Position numbers and translations under genes: made by a program. From MAG-120531 sp038125995 (GTDB lineage: Bacteria > Bacteroidota > Bacteroidia > Flavobacteriales > Flavobacteriaceae): a DNA stretch of 64,000 nucleotides. This document shows, one piece after another, positions 62,467-64,000 of this stretch (the stretch's first letter is position 1; each line of letters begins with the position of its first letter). Under the pieces are notes generated by a model that saw only the letters and a program-made list of their open reading frames with translations, was not told where the DNA came from and did not search any database. The stretch covers positions 1 through 64,000 of the forward strand of contig JAYPEX010000004.1 in NCBI GenBank assembly GCA_038125995.1, written 5' to 3'.

Positions 62467-63888
62467 ATGTATAAAAAATTAACTCTTTTATTATTGTTTA
62501 TGAGTAGTATTTCTATTCATGCACAAAGTTCTTCAAAGGCAATAAAGCAATTGGAAGACAACAAAGAAATCTATGCGAATATTGCTCAACAAATTTGGAA
62601 TTGGGCTGAAATGGGCTATCTAGAAGAAAAGAGCTCTTCCTTACTTCAAGAAACCTTAACTGCTGAAGGATTTAAAATCACAAAAGGTATTGCAGGTATA
62701 CCTACAGCATTTATGGCTGAATACGGATCTTCAGGACCTGTTATTGGAATCTTAGGTGAGTTCGATGCATTACCAGGGTTGTCTCAAAAAGCTATTACCC
62801 ATCAAGAATCCGCTGGTGGAAATGCAGGTCATGCTTGTGGTCATCATTTGTTTGGAACAGCATCTACTGCTGCTGCAATTGCAGTTAAAAATTGGCTTAA
62901 AGACTCAAAAAAAGAAGGGAGAATCCGATTTTACGGATGTCCAGCCGAAGAAGGTGGATCTGGTAAAGTATATATGACCCGTGAAGGTGTATTTGATGAT
63001 GTTGATGCGGTACTCCATTGGCATCCAGGCAACAATAACAATGCAAATGCAGGTGCTGCACTTGCGAACAAATCTGCAAAATTTAGATTCTACGGAGTAG
63101 CTGCACATGCGGCCGCAGCTCCTGATCAAGGAAAATCAGCTTTAGATGCGGTAGAAGGCATGAATATGATGGTTAATATGCTCAGAGAACACATTCCAGA
63201 TGGATCTCGAATTCATTACGTTATTACTCAAGGTGGTAAAGCTCCAAATGTTGTTCCTAATTTCGCAGAAGTATACTACTATGCCAGAGACAAAAACAGG
63301 GATGTAGTGATGGATATCTTTGAAAAAATTGTCAATGCCGCTAAAGGTGCTGCTATAGGTACTGGTACCACTATGGATTATGAACTCATAGGTGGAACAC
63401 ATGAATTACTTCCAAATTTAACCCTTCAAAAACTAATGCATGACAACTTAGTTAAAGTAGGAGGTTTTCAATATAATGAAGAAGAAAAGGCATTTGCTGA
63501 AGAAATCTCAAAGACTTTAAGTAATCCAAAAGACTTAACTAGCACCAACGAAATTCAGCCCTATAAAGAAGTAGGTAAAGCTGGTGGTTCAACTGATGTT
63601 GGCGATGTAAGCTTTACAGTTCCTACGGCAGGACTAAGTACTGCTACCTGGGTTCCCGGAACACCAGCTCACTCATGGCAAGCTGTAGCTGCTGGAGGAA
63701 TGTCAATCGGTAAAAAAGGAATGATGGTCGCTGCTAAAACCTTGGGAATGACTGCTATTGATATCCTTAAAAACCCTAGAGTTATTGAGAAAGCAAAACA
63801 AGAATTAATGGATCGTAGAGGTGCCGATTTTAAATATATTCCAATGATAGGTAATCGAAAACCAGCACTCGATTACAGAAAACAATAA
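62467..63888 (+). CDS. Exported M20 family amidohydrolase, AbgB-like
   Basis: A 473-residue metallopeptidase/amidohydrolase with a signal peptide (MYKKLTLLLLFMSSISIHAQ). Metal ligands are visible in NAGHACGHHLFG and in PAEEGGSGK, plus VLHWHPG; the dimerisation domain lies near 210-330. The closest family is the B subunit of p-aminobenzoyl-glutamate hydrolase, which cleaves amide bonds of folate breakdown products or N-acyl amino acids. Its export and the absence of an AbgA partner suggest a broader periplasmic substrate. It is followed by a strong terminator. Confidence 0.88.
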   Translation: MYKKLTLLLLFMSSISIHAQSSSKAIKQLEDNKEIYANIAQQIWNWAEMGYLEEKSSSLLQETLTAEGFKITKGIAGIPTAFMAEYGSSGPVIGILGEFDALPGLSQKAITHQESAGGNAGHACGHHLFGTASTAAAIAVKNWLKDSKKEGRIRFYGCPAEEGGSGKVYMTREGVFDDVDAVLHWHPGNNNNANAGAALANKSAKFRFYGVAAHAAAAPDQGKSALDAVEGMNMMVNMLREHIPDGSRIHYVITQGGKAPNVVPNFAEVYYYARDKNRDVVMDIFEKIVNAAKGAAIGTGTTMDYELIGGTHELLPNLTLQKLMHDNLVKVGGFQYNEEEKAFAEEISKTLSNPKDLTSTNEIQPYKEVGKAGGSTDVGDVSFTVPTAGLSTATWVPGTPAHSWQAVAAGGMSIGKKGMMVAAKTLGMTAIDILKNPRVIEKAKQELMDRRGADFKYIPMIGNRKPALDYRKQ

Positions 63889-63903
63889 GAATTTATTGAT
63901 CAA

Positions 63904-63930
63904 AAAAAAGAGGCCAATGGCCTCTTTTTT
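63904..63930. terminator. Bidirectional terminator after the M20 gene
   Basis: AAAAAAGAGGCC and GGCCTCTTTTTT form a 12-bp stem around AAT, with T-runs on both sides, between convergent genes. Confidence 0.9.
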
Positions 63931-63947
63931 AATTCTTCAATTTAAAA

Positions 63948-64000
63948 TTAATTGTTGTTGTCTTCTTTCTCCTCACTACTATCTTTATCCAAATCGTAAT
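63948..64000 (-). CDS. C-terminal tail of an unidentified gene (cut by window edge)
   Basis: On the minus strand an open frame enters from beyond the edge and ends YDLDKDSSEEKEDNNN at a TAA (63948-63950), directly facing the terminator. The acidic tail looks like a real C-terminus, but too little is present to name a family. Confidence 0.5.
   Translation of the reverse strand, partial: YDLDKDSSEEKEDNNN

Noticed and set aside
1..64000. CRISPR arrays, insertion sequences, prophage, or defence islands
   Set aside because: No direct repeat arrays, transposases, or clustered unknown genes seen; gene content is core and intergenic spacers are short.

Overview
The window is a chromosomal segment from a member of the Bacteroidota, most likely a marine Flavobacteriaceae species. 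It is AT-rich. Start codons have no clear Shine-Dalgarno sequences. Many genes are preceded by the Bacteroidota-type promoter TTG-N19..21-TANNTTTG. The gene families are typical of flavobacteria: a DUF5916 protein, a DUF3822 protein next to rsmD, the small acidic protein paired with rnz, a 7TM-HD phosphohydrolase, and head-GIN/DUF2807 proteins. I see no phage, transposon, CRISPR array, toxin-antitoxin or defence genes. This is mostly core genome, and most findings concern regulatory DNA and proteins with altered active sites.

Positions 1-24150. A truncated tamB-like gene diverges from a run of tsaD, rsmE, an AI-2E-type permease and a SAM methyltransferase. A secreted FAD/Fe-S GMC dehydrogenase with its Tat-bearing small subunit faces an MscS channel. 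A DUF5916 outer-membrane-type protein and an AlkB dioxygenase follow. tRNA-Ser(GCT) and tRNA-Pro(TGG) share a clear promoter, and tRNA-Arg(TCT) lies just beyond a YdeI-type protein ending in a CDGSH motif. Then come the 7TM-HD phosphodiesterase, a thiolase, an NlpC/P60 protein that has lost its catalytic cysteine, a TPR protein, gyrA and clpC. A 19-bp palindrome lies at the expected transcription start of clpC.

Positions 24150-39720. The thrA-thrB-thrC operon is preceded by an unlisted 25-codon leader ORF ending in a run of threonine codons, so it is probably attenuated. Next are gcvT with a divergent pterin-dehydratase-like gene, a yebC-family gene, a four-gene minus-strand operon (RecD-like helicase, kdsB, HAD phosphatase, acyltransferase), a small membrane protein, DUF3822 and rsmD. 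RNase P RNA (rnpB) follows on the minus strand, diverging from dnaX and miaE.

Positions 39720-50940. A tightly packed seven-gene minus-strand operon runs pyrR-pyrB-(small protein)-rnz-pdxH-sixA-ppk1. Beyond it lie lon, cmk and rpsA in the order lon to cmk to rpsA of transcription. rpsA has its own strong promoter and a leader of about 105 nt.

Positions 51100-64000. An ECF sigma factor, a putative membrane anti-sigma factor and two secreted beta-repeat proteins (DUF4097-like and DUF2807) form an envelope-type regulatory operon. A UMF1-type MFS transporter, a small lipoprotein, a lipoprotein MsrB and lpdA follow. A cytoplasmic trehalase and an MFS permease form a likely trehalose-use pair behind a near-perfect palindrome. 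aroQ and xerD diverge. An exported AbgB-like M20 peptidase and the tail end of one more minus-strand gene close the window.
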